From Lewinellaceae bacterium (GTDB taxonomy: Bacteria; Bacteroidota; Bacteroidia; Chitinophagales; Saprospiraceae), in the NCBI GenBank assembly GCA_020636375.1, contig JACJXZ010000021.1:62001-126000 (forward strand): a stretch of DNA of 64,000 bases, read 5' to 3'. Positions 56,582-64,000 of the stretch are shown in pieces. The notes beneath the pieces were generated by a model. It was not told where the DNA came from. It did not search any database and saw only the letters and a program-made list of their open reading frames with translations. Every line of letters begins with the position of its first letter. Position 1 is the stretch's first letter. The position numbers were made by a program, and so were the translations under genes.

Positions 56582-56980
56582 TCATTGCACCGGCAACAGC
56601 CCCAAACATTCCTGTACCGTCTTCAACAGTTCCTCTTCCTCCACCACAACCGGTTCGCCGAACAGCCCGCGTTTATCCACCGGCGTCACGGTATACCGGC
56701 CGTTTTCCAGGGTGACATCAGTCCCTTTGCCCAAATCCTTGTGAGAACGGACCCCCAGATGCTTGTAGTAAGCCGCCGTCTCCTCTTTCCGCCAGGGGCG
56801 GTGGGGGACATTGGATTTTGAAGATTCCAAACACTGCCGGATGGCCTTTTCCAGTTCCTCATCCGAAGCATCGAGAGGGAAGATGAGGAAAGGCTCGGCG
56901 GCGATGCCCAGGCCGTCGACGGTGGTGTCGTTGGGGTGCATCCGGATCTTGTCGCTGGCGAAGAGGCTGATGTTTTTCAT
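56582..56980 (-). CDS. CdiI-like immunity protein
   Basis: A 132-residue protein starting MKNISLFASDKIRMHPNDTT, 9 bp after the toxin stop. Features TAAYYKHLGVRSHKDLGKGT, DVTLENGRYTVTPVDKRGLF and two copies of a short helix preceded by a beta strand (LDASDEELEKAIRQCLESSK; EEEELLKTVQECLG). This plan fits contact-dependent-inhibition immunity proteins. Its placement right behind a CdiA_C-type toxin tip supports that it neutralises that toxin. Confidence 0.72.
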   Translation of the reverse strand: MKNISLFASDKIRMHPNDTTVDGLGIAAEPFLIFPLDASDEELEKAIRQCLESSKSNVPHRPWRKEETAAYYKHLGVRSHKDLGKGTDVTLENGRYTVTPVDKRGLFGEPVVVEEEELLKTVQECLGLLPVQ

Positions 56981-56989
56981 GGCAAAGGA

Positions 56990-57465
56990 TTATAGCTCAA
57001 TAAATTTAACGATAATATTATTCAATTTACCATAATCGGCCACCTCTTCGAAGATTTTTTGCTGGGCTTCCGTGGCTCTGCCCTTCGGGATGACGACCTC
57101 CAGTTCCTTGTCGGCGTTTCTGGCAACCGTCCGCCCGCCGCGGAAGTCGATCAGTTTGTCGACGTATCCTTTAAGGCGGTGTAGCAGGCGGCTGCCCTGG
57201 TAAGAGGGTAGTGTTATGTCGATGGATTTGACGCTGGTTGCCGTTCCGTTCTTCAATATATCAACCACCGGAAAACCATGGGGCAGCCGGTAGTTGCCCG
57301 CCCGGAGGATCTCAATCTCGACGCCGCGGTGTACCGCTGGCAATTCCCATATCGCTGAGGCATTGCCGGCCGCAATCCGGGGGAAGCCACTGCGAAACAG
57401 GTTGCCGACAACACGCGCCTGGGAAAGCTGGATATTGGCAAAAAGCGCCTGGTTTGTTTCAGGAT
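56990..57465 (-). pseudogene. Orphan CdiA-type C-terminal toxin domain
   Basis: The frame has no ATG and opens inside decayed pglZ. It reads FRSGFPRIAAGNASAIWELP, HRGVEIEILRAGNYRLPHGF, PVVDILKNGTATSVKSIDIT, LPSYQGSRLLHRLKGYVDKL, IDFRGGRTVARNADKELEVV, IPKGRATEAQQKIFEEVADY. The series TSVKSIDI.LPSYQ, YVDKL, LEVVIPKG and AQQ..FEE..YG is the signature of CdiA_C toxin tips (nuclease-like domains at the end of contact-dependent inhibition or RHS toxins). The delivery part is absent, so it is an orphan tip with its immunity gene retained. Could also be an orphan cassette reservoir for recombination. Confidence 0.72.
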
Positions 57466-58924
57466 TTCCCCAGCAACTTTGAAGTTGGCAAAATCACTTT
57501 CGGCCACAGGGTCAAGCTGGTACAAATAGCCATGATCGGAAGTGATGATCACATTATTGCCTTTGATACCGGCAATTTTTCGGAGCAGTTGGACAATATG
57601 TTCAAATTCCTCTTCGGTACGTTGAAATACTTTTTCTTCTTCCCCGTCGCCGGCTTTATCGATCGTTGGAATAAATGTAGACCACCTGGTATGGAGCTAC
57701 CCACTGGCGCCCCTTGTACAGTGGAGAAACCTCCTTGTGGAAGTTTTCAGCCTGTATGGCAATAGCTTTCCCTTCGGTAGCGGCTTTCAGGATCTTGTCC
57801 CGGTTCGGGGTTCCCTGTGTACTAATACCGTCTGCTCGTACAGTAATATTGTCCGTCAAAGCGAGCCTTTCATGAGGCAACAGCGCCGCCATGCCCAGTT
57901 GCGTGTAAGTAGGCGTTGCCGCTACCATTGGTTCTATTTCGGCGTCAAAGCGCGCTTATTTAGGATACCAGTATTTCTGCTTCCACTGTTCGATCAGCGC
58001 GCGAGCCTCCTGGAGGCTGGTGGTTTCGGAAAGCACCCCTTTTTTAAGTTCGGAAAGGATCTTTTGGCCGATCAGTTCAAACAGGTCTTGATCAGCCAAG
58101 GGATCGGCATTCATTGTCTCCAGCCACTTTTCCACCTGCCACTCGCCGGCCAGTTGGCGGGAGAAGTGCTCGAAAAGTTGCTGGAAGCGGGCACTGTCCT
58201 TCCAGCGCTTGACGAAAACGATGGCTTCCCGGTTAAGCCGCGCTTTTTCCCGTGGTAGGAAGGTGCTCGATTGGGTTTGAAAGAGGGCTTTGACAAAATC
58301 CTCGATGGAAGGAGCATCGGAAAGATAACCATACTGGCGTTCCAACCCTTTCCAGAAGAAGTCCAGCAGGTTGAACTTTTCGGCCTGCTCCATTCGGTTG
58401 TTTTTGCCTTCGGCAACTTCGGCAATGAAACTCATCGCTATGGCCTCTACAGTTGGTTCTGTTTTTCCGGCCACCGCCAGCATCTAAAAGCGGATCTCCC
58501 GGGCAAAATCTTCATCCGGTTTCAGTAGGCGTTTCAATGCTGCCAACCGCTCTTTGTTCTTAAAAAAGCCAAGATGTTCAGAGATCAGGGGTTTGAACTC
58601 AACATCAAGCCCCAGTTCCTGCAGGTAAATAGCTGATTCATCGGTGGAAAATACGTGGTTGGCCAGGCAGAGGTCGAGCAGCCAGTTCTCACGGTCCGGC
58701 GGCTGAGGGGAAGGAATAAACAACAAGAACTTTTCCTGGGGCTCCTGCTTCAGCACGCGATATTTTACGGCAAACTCGTCATTCTCCACTTTGGCCTTGC
58801 TGACCCCATCCAGTTCCAGTTCCTGATAATAACCCTGCATTTCCGCTTCCTCCTCTCCGGCATACCAGAGGACGATGCGCTGGTTTTCGAATATTTTTTT
58901 GAGGGAATGTTCAATTTTGTTCAT
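57466..58924 (-). pseudogene. pglZ: Decayed BREX phosphatase gene pglZ
   Basis: The start MNKIEHSLKKIFENQRIVLW (ATG overlaps the upstream stop as ATGA) and YYQELELDGVSKAKVENDEF, PSPQPPDRENWLLDLCLANH, KRLLKPDEDFAREIRF match type-1 BREX PglZ. A TAG at 58484-58486 interrupts EIRF/MLAVAGKTEP in frame. A TAA at 57956-57958 follows QKYWYPK, and the next codons already read ARFDAEIEPMVAATPTYTQL, so about 150 residues of the family, including the ISDALRYE metal-binding region, are gone. After YIYSND the frame shifts; SDHGYLYQLDPVAESDFANF is the last PglZ segment, then toxin sequence takes over. No other brx/pgl genes are seen. Confidence 0.85.
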
Positions 58925-59383
58925 GTTGAGTACATTTCTTTGATGCCATCCATAACCGCCAACACCAGGCGCCAACGTTTAACTTTCTGGTCGTTAGGCT
59001 CTGCTTCGTACAATTCCAGAATATCCTTCCGGGAAAAGATGGCCTTTTTCAACTCCCCCAAAAGGGATAAGGTCAAGGATCAGCCCTTCGGAGCTGAATA
59101 GCCGGTAAGGTTCTTTGTCTGGTTTGAAGCCATGGATTTCATGCAGAAATAGTTTTAACAATTCATATTGTTTCCACTCGGCAATGTAAATGGCCAGGTC
59201 GAGGTCCAGTGTGGCCCTGCGATCCGGAAGATACTTGTTATCCTCCAGCCAAAGATCCCGGGCGAAAGCGCCGATGATGTAATAGTCGATGCCGAATTCC
59301 CGGAAACCGGCTTCCAACGCTTCAAAAACGGGTTTGAATGGGCCTTGGCGCAGGGTTTCAAAGTTGATCTTTAATGAACTCAT
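58921..59383 (-). CDS. Nucleotidyltransferase of an AbiE-like system, rearranged 3' end
   Basis: Start MSSLKINFETLRQGPFKPVF overlaps the preceding gene by 26 bp. YYIIGAFARDLWLED and RRATLDLDLAIYIAEWKQYE give the G-x-x-A-R-D and D-x-D metal site of nucleotidyltransferases (AbiEii-like), then LFSSEGLILDLIPFGGVE. From there a one-base shift leads to KAIFSRKDILELYEAEPNDQ and MDGIKEMYST to the TGA overlapping pglZ. The family normally continues for another 100 or more residues after LIPFG, so the tail probably belonged to a different gene and was joined by deletion. Confidence 0.7.
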
Positions 59384-60362
59384 CGTACAGTTTTTGGGCG
59401 GTTTCCAGGTTACGTTCCTCTCCGCTGGCGATCAGGTCGCTGTAAACCAGCAAATTGGGCGCCGTTTTATGGTTTTGCTGAGGGAGCAATGCATCACTCC
59501 AGAATTTATGGTATACCCATACCTTACCGCCATCATCCGGCAGCAGGCGTAAGTTTTTCATCAACGCCCGGATATCCTGGCTGGAATACAGCGTCCATTC
59601 CGCCGGCCGCAGATAGCGAGTGAGCATACAGGCGGCAGGCTCGCCTCCCCAATGAGTATCCGGAGGCAGCTCAACCTTCTCCCAGTTCTGCTCCCGGGAG
59701 GCAAAGCGGAACCGGCCAATCAGCAAATCTGGCTTCAACTTTTCAGCAAAGGCAGCGGTCCATTTTTTCAGTAGTTCTTTCCTGTCATGCAGGCGCCACC
59801 CAGAAGGGCTGGTTTTGAGCAAAAAACCTTGCTGTTTCAGCTGCTGCATGGCGTTGGTGATGCTGCCGAGCGAAACATCCAGAGACTCTGCTAATTCCCG
59901 GTAGGTGTATTGTTGTGCTTCCGGCGCCAACAGCAAATGGAATACGACTCTGATTCCCGTTTTAGTGAACAGGCTTCGCTTTTCCTGCACCGCCGCCGGA
60001 TACTCCTTCTGGCCTTCGATGAAAATGAAGTAATCTCCTGTATTCACATATACATTTCCGGCGCTGTCCAGATAGCCCATATTCCAGTTCCGGAGCTGTT
60101 CGCGGATGCCAGGGCTGATCTTGCCGGCGATGACCATCAGTTGCTTGTTTTCCTGCAAGGCCTTATATAACTCACCCAACTGCGTCTTGACGACCGTAGA
60201 TTTCAGTATTACCGGAAATTGGTGCTTTTGATGGCTTTTTTCTCCACTGACCTCCAATACGCCATCTATTTTATTCTTGCTTTCAGCCCAGCGCCAGTCC
60301 AGTCCGCTCAACTCCTGGAGTTTGTGCAGGCCTTGCATTACAAAGATATTTTCCATGCTCAT
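59358..60362 (-). CDS. AbiEi-like winged-helix antitoxin/regulator
   Basis: Start MSMENIFVMQGLHKLQELSG. A winged helix is visible at about residues 150-200: QQYTYRELAESLDVSLGSIT, NAMQQLKQQGFLLKTSPSGW. The C-terminal part (PDLLIGRFRFASREQNWEKV, WGGEPAACMLTRYLRPAEWT, TAPNLLVYSDLIASGEERNL) fits AbiEi-type antitoxins of type IV systems. About 335 residues, intact. It is the first gene of a reverse unit AbiEi-nucleotidyltransferase-pglZ, with overlapping starts and stops throughout, suggesting an old defence island. Likely autoregulatory; not provable here. Confidence 0.8.
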   Translation of the reverse strand: MSMENIFVMQGLHKLQELSGLDWRWAESKNKIDGVLEVSGEKSHQKHQFPVILKSTVVKTQLGELYKALQENKQLMVIAGKISPGIREQLRNWNMGYLDSAGNVYVNTGDYFIFIEGQKEYPAAVQEKRSLFTKTGIRVVFHLLLAPEAQQYTYRELAESLDVSLGSITNAMQQLKQQGFLLKTSPSGWRLHDRKELLKKWTAAFAEKLKPDLLIGRFRFASREQNWEKVELPPDTHWGGEPAACMLTRYLRPAEWTLYSSQDIRALMKNLRLLPDDGGKVWVYHKFWSDALLPQQNHKTAPNLLVYSDLIASGEERNLETAQKLYDEFIKDQL

Positions 60363-60650
60363 TTTTATTTGAACACAAAAATGTGAACATACAAAAATAA
60401 TGAACAAATAAAAATTTGGTAAGTTTTGTAATATCCCATCTTTATTTAGCTGGCTTCTTTTTTGTGGCATTATTAAGAGCGTGCCGTATTAATCCATTAA
60501 ACCGGATTGCACAGCATCCAGTGCCATTTGCACAAACAGGCTTCCTAAGATAGGATATTTTTCAGTTGTATAAGACTTGTTGGCATCAAATTCCAGTTTG
60601 GCTTCTCGATATTTGAACCCGCCGCCAAAATATTTTTCGCCTGTGAAATA
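60363..60650. other. Intergenic region between divergent defence genes
   Basis: No gene is seen. The part next to AbiEi (60365-60420) is AT-rich with repeated ttatttgt/acaaaaat tracts and may contain its promoter and operator. Confidence 0.4.
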
Positions 60651-60697
60651 CAATGGTTCGTGGCAAAATCAGAGCCTGATTTTGCCACGAACCATTG
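60651..60697. repeat. Perfect 22-bp hairpin
   Basis: caatggttcgtggcaaaatc.. pairs perfectly with ..gattttgccacgaaccattg over 22 bp with a 3-nt loop (agc). It is followed 20 bp later by the start of the small-gene operon. It could be a terminator-like or regulatory stem, or a minimal repeat derived from the gtggc family. Confidence 0.85.
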
Positions 60698-60717
60698 ATT
60701 AAAGAAAGGCGATGGCT

Positions 60718-61029
60718 ATGGCAACAAACGAGAAATGGCCCGAGCTTCACGACAAAGCCAGCAGAGGCGAAGAGCTTACCGAAGAGGAAAAGCAGCTGTT
60801 AGGAGATTGGTATGCCCAACAAGACAGGATGGAGCCTGAAGCCATCCTGCAAGCCGGACAGGAAAGCCTCCTGGCAGGTTTGCAAGCCCAGATAGAAGCC
60901 GCCTTGGCGCAACTGGCCAAAATAACCAGCAGGATACAGGAGGTAGCCGCGGAGAATGATAAGCTTCAAAACGAGAATGCGGCGCTGCTCCGCCAATTGC
61001 CACAACGGGCAGGGCAGCAGCCGGGATGA
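60718..61029 (+). CDS. Small coiled-coil protein of a TA-like operon
   Basis: About 103 residues, MATNEKWPELHDKASRGEEL, TEEEKQLLGDWYAQQDRMEP, then a coiled coil (LAKITSRIQEVAAENDKLQN). The stop overlaps the next start as ATGA. The ATG at 60712 is an alternative start; an aagaaagg sequence lies before both. No named family recognised; this gene pair commonly precedes HNH endonuclease genes in Bacteroidota and Cyanobacteria. Confidence 0.7.
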   Translation: MATNEKWPELHDKASRGEELTEEEKQLLGDWYAQQDRMEPEAILQAGQESLLAGLQAQIEAALAQLAKITSRIQEVAAENDKLQNENAALLRQLPQRAGQQPG

Positions 61030-61520
61030 GTGTTTCCAGGGAGCTATTCATCCTGCGGCTGCAAGCAATTCTATCAAGATTTTCTTATCTTTCGGAAAAA
61101 ATAGCGGTTGAAATGAACATGCAGTCGGCCAAGCTTGAGTTAATCAAACAAATAGCGGATATCCAAAACGAAGAGTTGTTGGGGCGGGTCAGGCAATTGC
61201 TCAAGGAAGCGGAAAACGAAGTGAAAGTTTCTCGAAAGCCCCCTGCCCTGAGCAAAGAAGAAGCGGAACTCCTGCTGAAGATCAACGAAGGCCTTCCAGA
61301 GGAGGTTCAAGACAGGTATAACGAGTTGCTTTCCAAACAAGCCGAAGAAACGATAACAGAAGCTGAACATGAGGAATTGACGCGGTTGGTCCCGCAAGCC
61401 GAAGCCAAAACGGCGGAACGCATGAAGTACCTGGTTGAATTAGCCCGGCTATGGCAAACGACAGTTGATGAAGCAATGGAACGTTTAGGAATCAAGCCCC
61501 CTCCCGTTATCCATGCCTAA
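61026..61520 (+). CDS. Hypothetical protein of a TA-like operon
   Basis: 164 residues. ELIKQIADIQNEELLGRVRQ is the short helical module found in many TA-associated proteins, followed by ALSKEEAELLLKINEGLPEE, VQDRYNELLSKQAEETITEA, EHEELTRLVPQAEAKTAERM. It is coupled by ATGA overlap to the upstream gene and overlaps the HNH-remnant start downstream. Intact. Role unknown; probably a partner of the endonuclease. Confidence 0.75.
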   Translation: MSVSRELFILRLQAILSRFSYLSEKIAVEMNMQSAKLELIKQIADIQNEELLGRVRQLLKEAENEVKVSRKPPALSKEEAELLLKINEGLPEEVQDRYNELLSKQAEETITEAEHEELTRLVPQAEAKTAERMKYLVELARLWQTTVDEAMERLGIKPPPVIHA

Positions 61521-61661
61521 GGAATACATTTATACCACCCTCGGAAAGACAATTGGCATAGCCATTTTGAGTGGGATGCAGATTACTTACAAATTATCGG
61601 GGTAACGCCAATTAGAAGGGCGACGGTGCGAGCCCTTAACCTGAACCGCCAAGCCTCGGCT
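61513..61661 (+). pseudogene. HNH-endonuclease remnant with central deletion
   Basis: The ATG overlaps the previous stop. The protein starts MPKEYIYTTLG, like HNH proteins of this operon type (MPK.YIP..L), but jumps at once to SHFEWDADYLQIIGVTPIRR and ATVRALNLNRQ, which is the usual C-terminus after the HNH core. The whole central zinc/HNH domain (about 70-90 residues) is missing. It then runs into a repeat. Confidence 0.7.
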
Positions 61662-61772
61662 CCGCTCGGCTTCACTCGCTTCTGCTGTCCAACATCAGGT
61701 AACCCCTGAGGGCTTTGGTCAAGTTAACTGGCGAGCATCCGCCGCCAATAGAATAAAGTTTCCTTCCTGCAC
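61662..61772. other. Spacer with palindromic repeat
   Basis: No gene is seen. The stretch cctcggctccgctcggcttc is like the inner part of the 63.3-kb family-A element and is followed by ctgtccaacatcaggtaacc, an inexact family-A right end. Confidence 0.45.
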
Positions 61773-62117
61773 TCAAGGCCCACAACACCCCAAATCATCA
61801 TCCTCCCCGCCCTGCAGTTGTTCCTTCAGCGGGAGCACCCAATCCCACGGCCCTGGCGGCAGGGCGCCGCAGGCAGGGCAGCCGTCCTGCTCGTCGTTGT
61901 CCTGGTCCTGGAGCTGTTCTTTTTCCGGGGCAGGCGGGTTGGCCATTGGCGGTTTCGGGCGGCAACCTGGGCAATCCAGCTCGTCGGACTGGAGCTGTTC
62001 TTTCAGGCGGAAGGCGGCCGGCGCCTCCGGCGGCGCCATTTCAAAAAAAGGATCCTCGCTGCAGGCAGGGAGGGCGGCGGCCAGCGCGAAGGCGGCCAGG
62101 ATGGTTGTTGTTCTCAT
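61773..62117 (-). CDS. Small lipoprotein with three KEQLQ-acidic-Cys repeats
   Basis: MRTTTILAAFALAAALPACS is a lipoprotein signal (LPAC). The mature 95-residue chain has three similar units: LKEQLQSDELDCPGC, EKEQLQDQDNDEQDGCPAC, LKEQLQGGEDDDLGCCGP. Each couples KEQLQ with an acidic run and a CPxC-like pair, so metal binding is possible. No family recognised. The ATG at 62117 is chosen because it gives the signal. Confidence 0.7.
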   Translation of the reverse strand: MRTTTILAAFALAAALPACSEDPFFEMAPPEAPAAFRLKEQLQSDELDCPGCRPKPPMANPPAPEKEQLQDQDNDEQDGCPACGALPPGPWDWVLPLKEQLQGGEDDDLGCCGP

Positions 62118-62207
62118 AGCATTACAGGTTTTGAAACAAAAAAGGCAGCCCCGAGAGGCTGCCGGCAAAAAAGGTTCACAAAGGGTAGCTGAATTCAGCT
62201 ATTGTCT

Positions 62208-62350
62208 GTAACTATTTAGGTCTTATGGTATTTCGGTGTTTTGGTTTTACGGCTGGCTCAAAACAGGTCCAAAGTTCATACCGAAGCCTCCCAGAGGTGG
62301 CTTGACCGCAATACCAGAACACCATAAAACTGCCACACCTAAACAGTTAC
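62208..62350. repeat. Inverted-repeat element, family B (copy 4)
   Basis: gtaactatttaggtcttatg pairs with the complement of the right end (acacctaaacagttac), with further pairing of ggtgttttgg and ccagaacacc. The outer 14 bp match the 30.6-kb copy. Confidence 0.8.
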
Positions 62351-62576
62351 TATTGCCTTCTAAAAAAAACGGGCAGCTATTTCCAGGAAACAGCTACCCG
62401 TTGCGCTCGTAATATATTCAAAAACAAGACAGTTTGTCAATGATTTGGTGGCGAAACTTTTTTGGGAGCTTTCGCCAATTGCGCCGCAGAAAAGCTGGAG
62501 CCGGCCGGAATGCCGGCCCCAGGTATACAGATGCGACATAATGAACTGGAGGCCTGTGGGAGGCGTGAGGAGGGGC

Positions 62577-62611
62577 GCTGTTCGCCATTCGCTGTTCGCT
62601 GTTCGCTGTTC
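62577..62611. repeat. 7-bp tandem repeats (gctgttc)n
   Basis: Five units of gctgttc/ccattcg-type heptamers, matching the array at 53425-53475. Confidence 0.75.
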
Positions 62612-62617
62612 GTGGGC

Positions 62618-63163
62618 TCAACCTCCGCTGTCAAATGCCAGCGGGTTTTGGGCCACCAGCCGGAAATTGATCCGCCGGCCCTGTAAGCAATCCCAGAAGC
62701 CTGGTGGCCAGGCGACGCGGCATTCGCTCACGCCGTCGCCGCCGACATAGAAAAACAGGCGCTCCGGTGCCGGGCAGCCCTCCGCCAGGAAAAACATCTT
62801 GCCTCGGCACCATGGGCCGATACCCGGCGCCCGGACGCGCAGCACCCTCTGGTAGCCCACGCCCGCTTCGCGGACCAGGGCGCTGTCGACGCTGAAGGAC
62901 AAAGCAGGGGAGGAGAGGGGCAGCCGCCGGCAGTTGGCCATCAGCGCCCCCTCCCCAAACCCCACCCAGCCCTCGTAGACAAACTGGCAGGGGTCGGCGC
63001 AACCCGTGCCCGGCACCGTATCCGGCGGGCTGTATTCCGGATACGGGCAACCGGTGTCCGGCTGCCCTATCGGGGAAGTTGGCTGCATCAACGCGGCGGC
63101 CCCCTCCTCGCAGGAATAAGAAACAAACGCCAACAGCAGCAGGGAAAAACAAGCAGTTTTCAT
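62618..63163 (-). CDS. Hypothetical Cys-rich lipoprotein
   Basis: MKTACFSLLLLAFVSYSCEE is a lipoprotein signal (VSYSC). The 181-residue protein has several cysteines spaced in pairs (GCPYPEY, GCADPCQFVYEGWVGFGEGA, WCRGKMFFLAEGCPAPERLF) consistent with disulfides. No family recognised. Intact frame. Confidence 0.7.
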   Translation of the reverse strand: MKTACFSLLLLAFVSYSCEEGAAALMQPTSPIGQPDTGCPYPEYSPPDTVPGTGCADPCQFVYEGWVGFGEGALMANCRRLPLSSPALSFSVDSALVREAGVGYQRVLRVRAPGIGPWCRGKMFFLAEGCPAPERLFFYVGGDGVSECRVAWPPGFWDCLQGRRINFRLVAQNPLAFDSGG

Positions 63164-63178
63164 AGCTTAAAGCTTATG

Positions 63179-63265
63179 GTGGCGTATTAAATCCGTTGAT
63201 CCATTCAGCCCTGGAGGTCCGCTCTCCATTTGCACCGAAAATTCTGACGGATTTAATACACCACC
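63179..63265. repeat. Inverted repeat, family D
   Basis: The ends ggtggcgtattaaatccgt and acggatttaatacaccacc are inverted copies (18 of 19 bp) enclosing about 49 bp. A related cgtattaatcc occurs near 60488. MITE-like and noncoding. Confidence 0.8.
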
Positions 63266-63281
63266 GCTTAAAGAATTAGTC

Positions 63282-63463
63282 TACCCGTCTGATGTTGGGC
63301 ACTCCATGCCTCCTGCACACGCTCGGCCTCGACTCCGCTCGGCTCGACTCGACTCTCGCTCGGCTCTCGCTCGACTCTGCTACTCGCTCGGTCTGCCTTC
63401 TGCCTTTCTGCTTTCTGCTGTCCGGCGTTCGGCTGAGCCTCGGTATACCGCAGACGGGTAGCC
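63282..63463. repeat. Inverted-repeat element, family A (copy 4) with simple repeats inside
   Basis: The ends tctacccgtctgatgttgg and cgcagacgggtagcc match family A. The interior has runs of ctcggctcgactc-like repeats (about 63323-63395). It ends at the stop of the next reverse gene. Confidence 0.75.
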
Positions 63464-63465
63464 GG

Positions 63466-63906
63466 TTAGTCGTGCAACACGCAAGCCGCCGCATAGCTCA
63501 CCTTCATCTCCCGCTGCCGCGCATCCGCCACCAGCAGCGAAGGGCGCTGGACGTCGAAGACAGCCACGTAGTAGATTCCCCGGAACGCCACCGGCACCGT
63601 CACGTGCATCCCCCGGCAGAAGCCCTTGAAGAGCAAGTAAAGCGGGCCCGTTTCCCCTTCCCGGAAATAAATGCAGAAGGGGTACGTGCCCATCGGCTCG
63701 TAGAAAGCCGCCAGCTGGCGGAAGCGGTGGAAGCTGTAGGCTTCGAGCCATTCGGCCGCCTCGCCCCGTTGCAGGCAGCGGGCGCCGTCGAAGAGGCGGA
63801 GGACGTTGGTCGTGACAGGAGTGCTTTTTTCAGCAGGAAAGGGGCGTTGCCCATAGCCGGCCAGGGCCAGCAGGCAAAGCAGGAGGAGGGGCAGGGTAGT
63901 TTTCAT
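63466..63906 (-). CDS. Hypothetical secreted protein
   Basis: Signal peptide MKTTLPLLLLCLLALAGYGQ; the ATG at 63906 is chosen for it. The 126-residue mature part has LRLFDGARCLQRGEAAEWLE, FYEPMGTYPFCIYFREGETG, RGIYYVAVFDVQRPSLLVAD. No family recognised. Intact. Beyond its start (63907-64000) nothing is seen. Confidence 0.65.
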   Translation of the reverse strand: MKTTLPLLLLCLLALAGYGQRPFPAEKSTPVTTNVLRLFDGARCLQRGEAAEWLEAYSFHRFRQLAAFYEPMGTYPFCIYFREGETGPLYLLFKGFCRGMHVTVPVAFRGIYYVAVFDVQRPSLLVADARQREMKVSYAAACVLHD

Positions 63907-64000
63907 AGCTTTAGCATTAGGTTTCAGAATGCGGACTGACACCCCTTTCTGTTTTCCGGGAGGGAAGATAGGGAGGATAGGAGGATTTGTCCTAATGACA

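Larger units (their letters stand above)
62118..62617. other. Intergenic region with family-B element and heptamer repeats
   Basis: No gene is seen. It holds a family-B inverted repeat (62208-62350), a small hairpin gggcagctatttccaggaaa...agctaccc (62370-62400) with little T after it, and 7-bp gctgttc repeats at 62577-62611. Confidence 0.5.

Overview
The window looks like a chromosome segment of a Bacteroidota bacterium, most likely Saprospiria (Lewinella/Phaeodactylibacter-like). Evidence: several secreted proteins end in type IX secretion sorting domains; there is an S46 dipeptidyl-peptidase, a DUF5777/YceI/cytochrome cluster and BspA-like repeats; promoters fit the Bacteroidota TTG-N20-TAnnTTTG pattern; GC content looks moderately high. 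Taxonomy is inference from gene content.

The main find is a diversity-generating retroelement (DGR) at about 2.7-11.7 kb. It has a reverse transcriptase with a YMDD box and the DGR-type IGNLTSQ motif, an HRDC accessory protein, a template repeat (TR, 6997-7142) just after the RT, and two target genes of the formylglycine-generating-enzyme/C-type-lectin fold. Each target ends in a variable repeat (VR1 4935-5078, VR2 11504-11648). Aligned by eye, 31 of 31 VR-versus-TR substitutions fall on TR adenines. Both VRs, but not the TR, are followed by a 12-13 bp hairpin. Between the TR and the second target lie a leucine-rich-repeat/Roc GTPase/COR/CHAT-protease gene and a small helical gene, so the DGR appears coupled to a signalling or conflict module. 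A fragment of a third target lies upstream.

Region by region: 0-2.4 kb, acyl-CoA carboxylase beta subunit and RNase D. 2.4-3.8 kb, third-target fragment and two small unknown genes. 4-11.9 kb, DGR island. 12-17.3 kb, mltG, panB, a lipoprotein and dnaK. 17.4-28.5 kb, two large T9SS surface proteins, S46 peptidase, NhaC antiporter. 28.5-33.7 kb, oligopeptidase B, MATE transporter, S4 RNA-binding protein, PPK2 kinase. 33.9-40.4 kb, a five-cupredoxin secreted protein and a CusB-like adaptor (a copper theme). 40.5-51.2 kb, malic enzyme, a cytochrome/YceI/DUF5777 operon, folA, a Rieske/glutamate-synthase-like protein, a T9SS protein and a hydrolase. 51.4-52 kb, tRNA-Ser(GCT), tRNA-Pro(TGG) and a broken tRNA-Ser copy. 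52-61.7 kb, an accessory region: a chimeric TPR/metallophosphoesterase ORF, NUDIX hydrolase, an RNA-repair-like P-loop kinase/Thg1 pair, Uma2, a CdiA-type toxin tip with immunity gene, a decayed pglZ (BREX), an AbiE-like pair and a truncated HNH gene. 61.7-64 kb, small lipoproteins among inverted repeats.

A strong quality caveat: almost every gene before about 32.8 kb, including dnaK, carries several frameshifts, and many coincide with GGTACC where homology or a paralogue calls for GGCC. After about 33 kb the frames are mostly intact. This looks like systematic long-read consensus error in the left half rather than mass pseudogenisation. Separately, several right-half genes have clean internal deletions or fusions.
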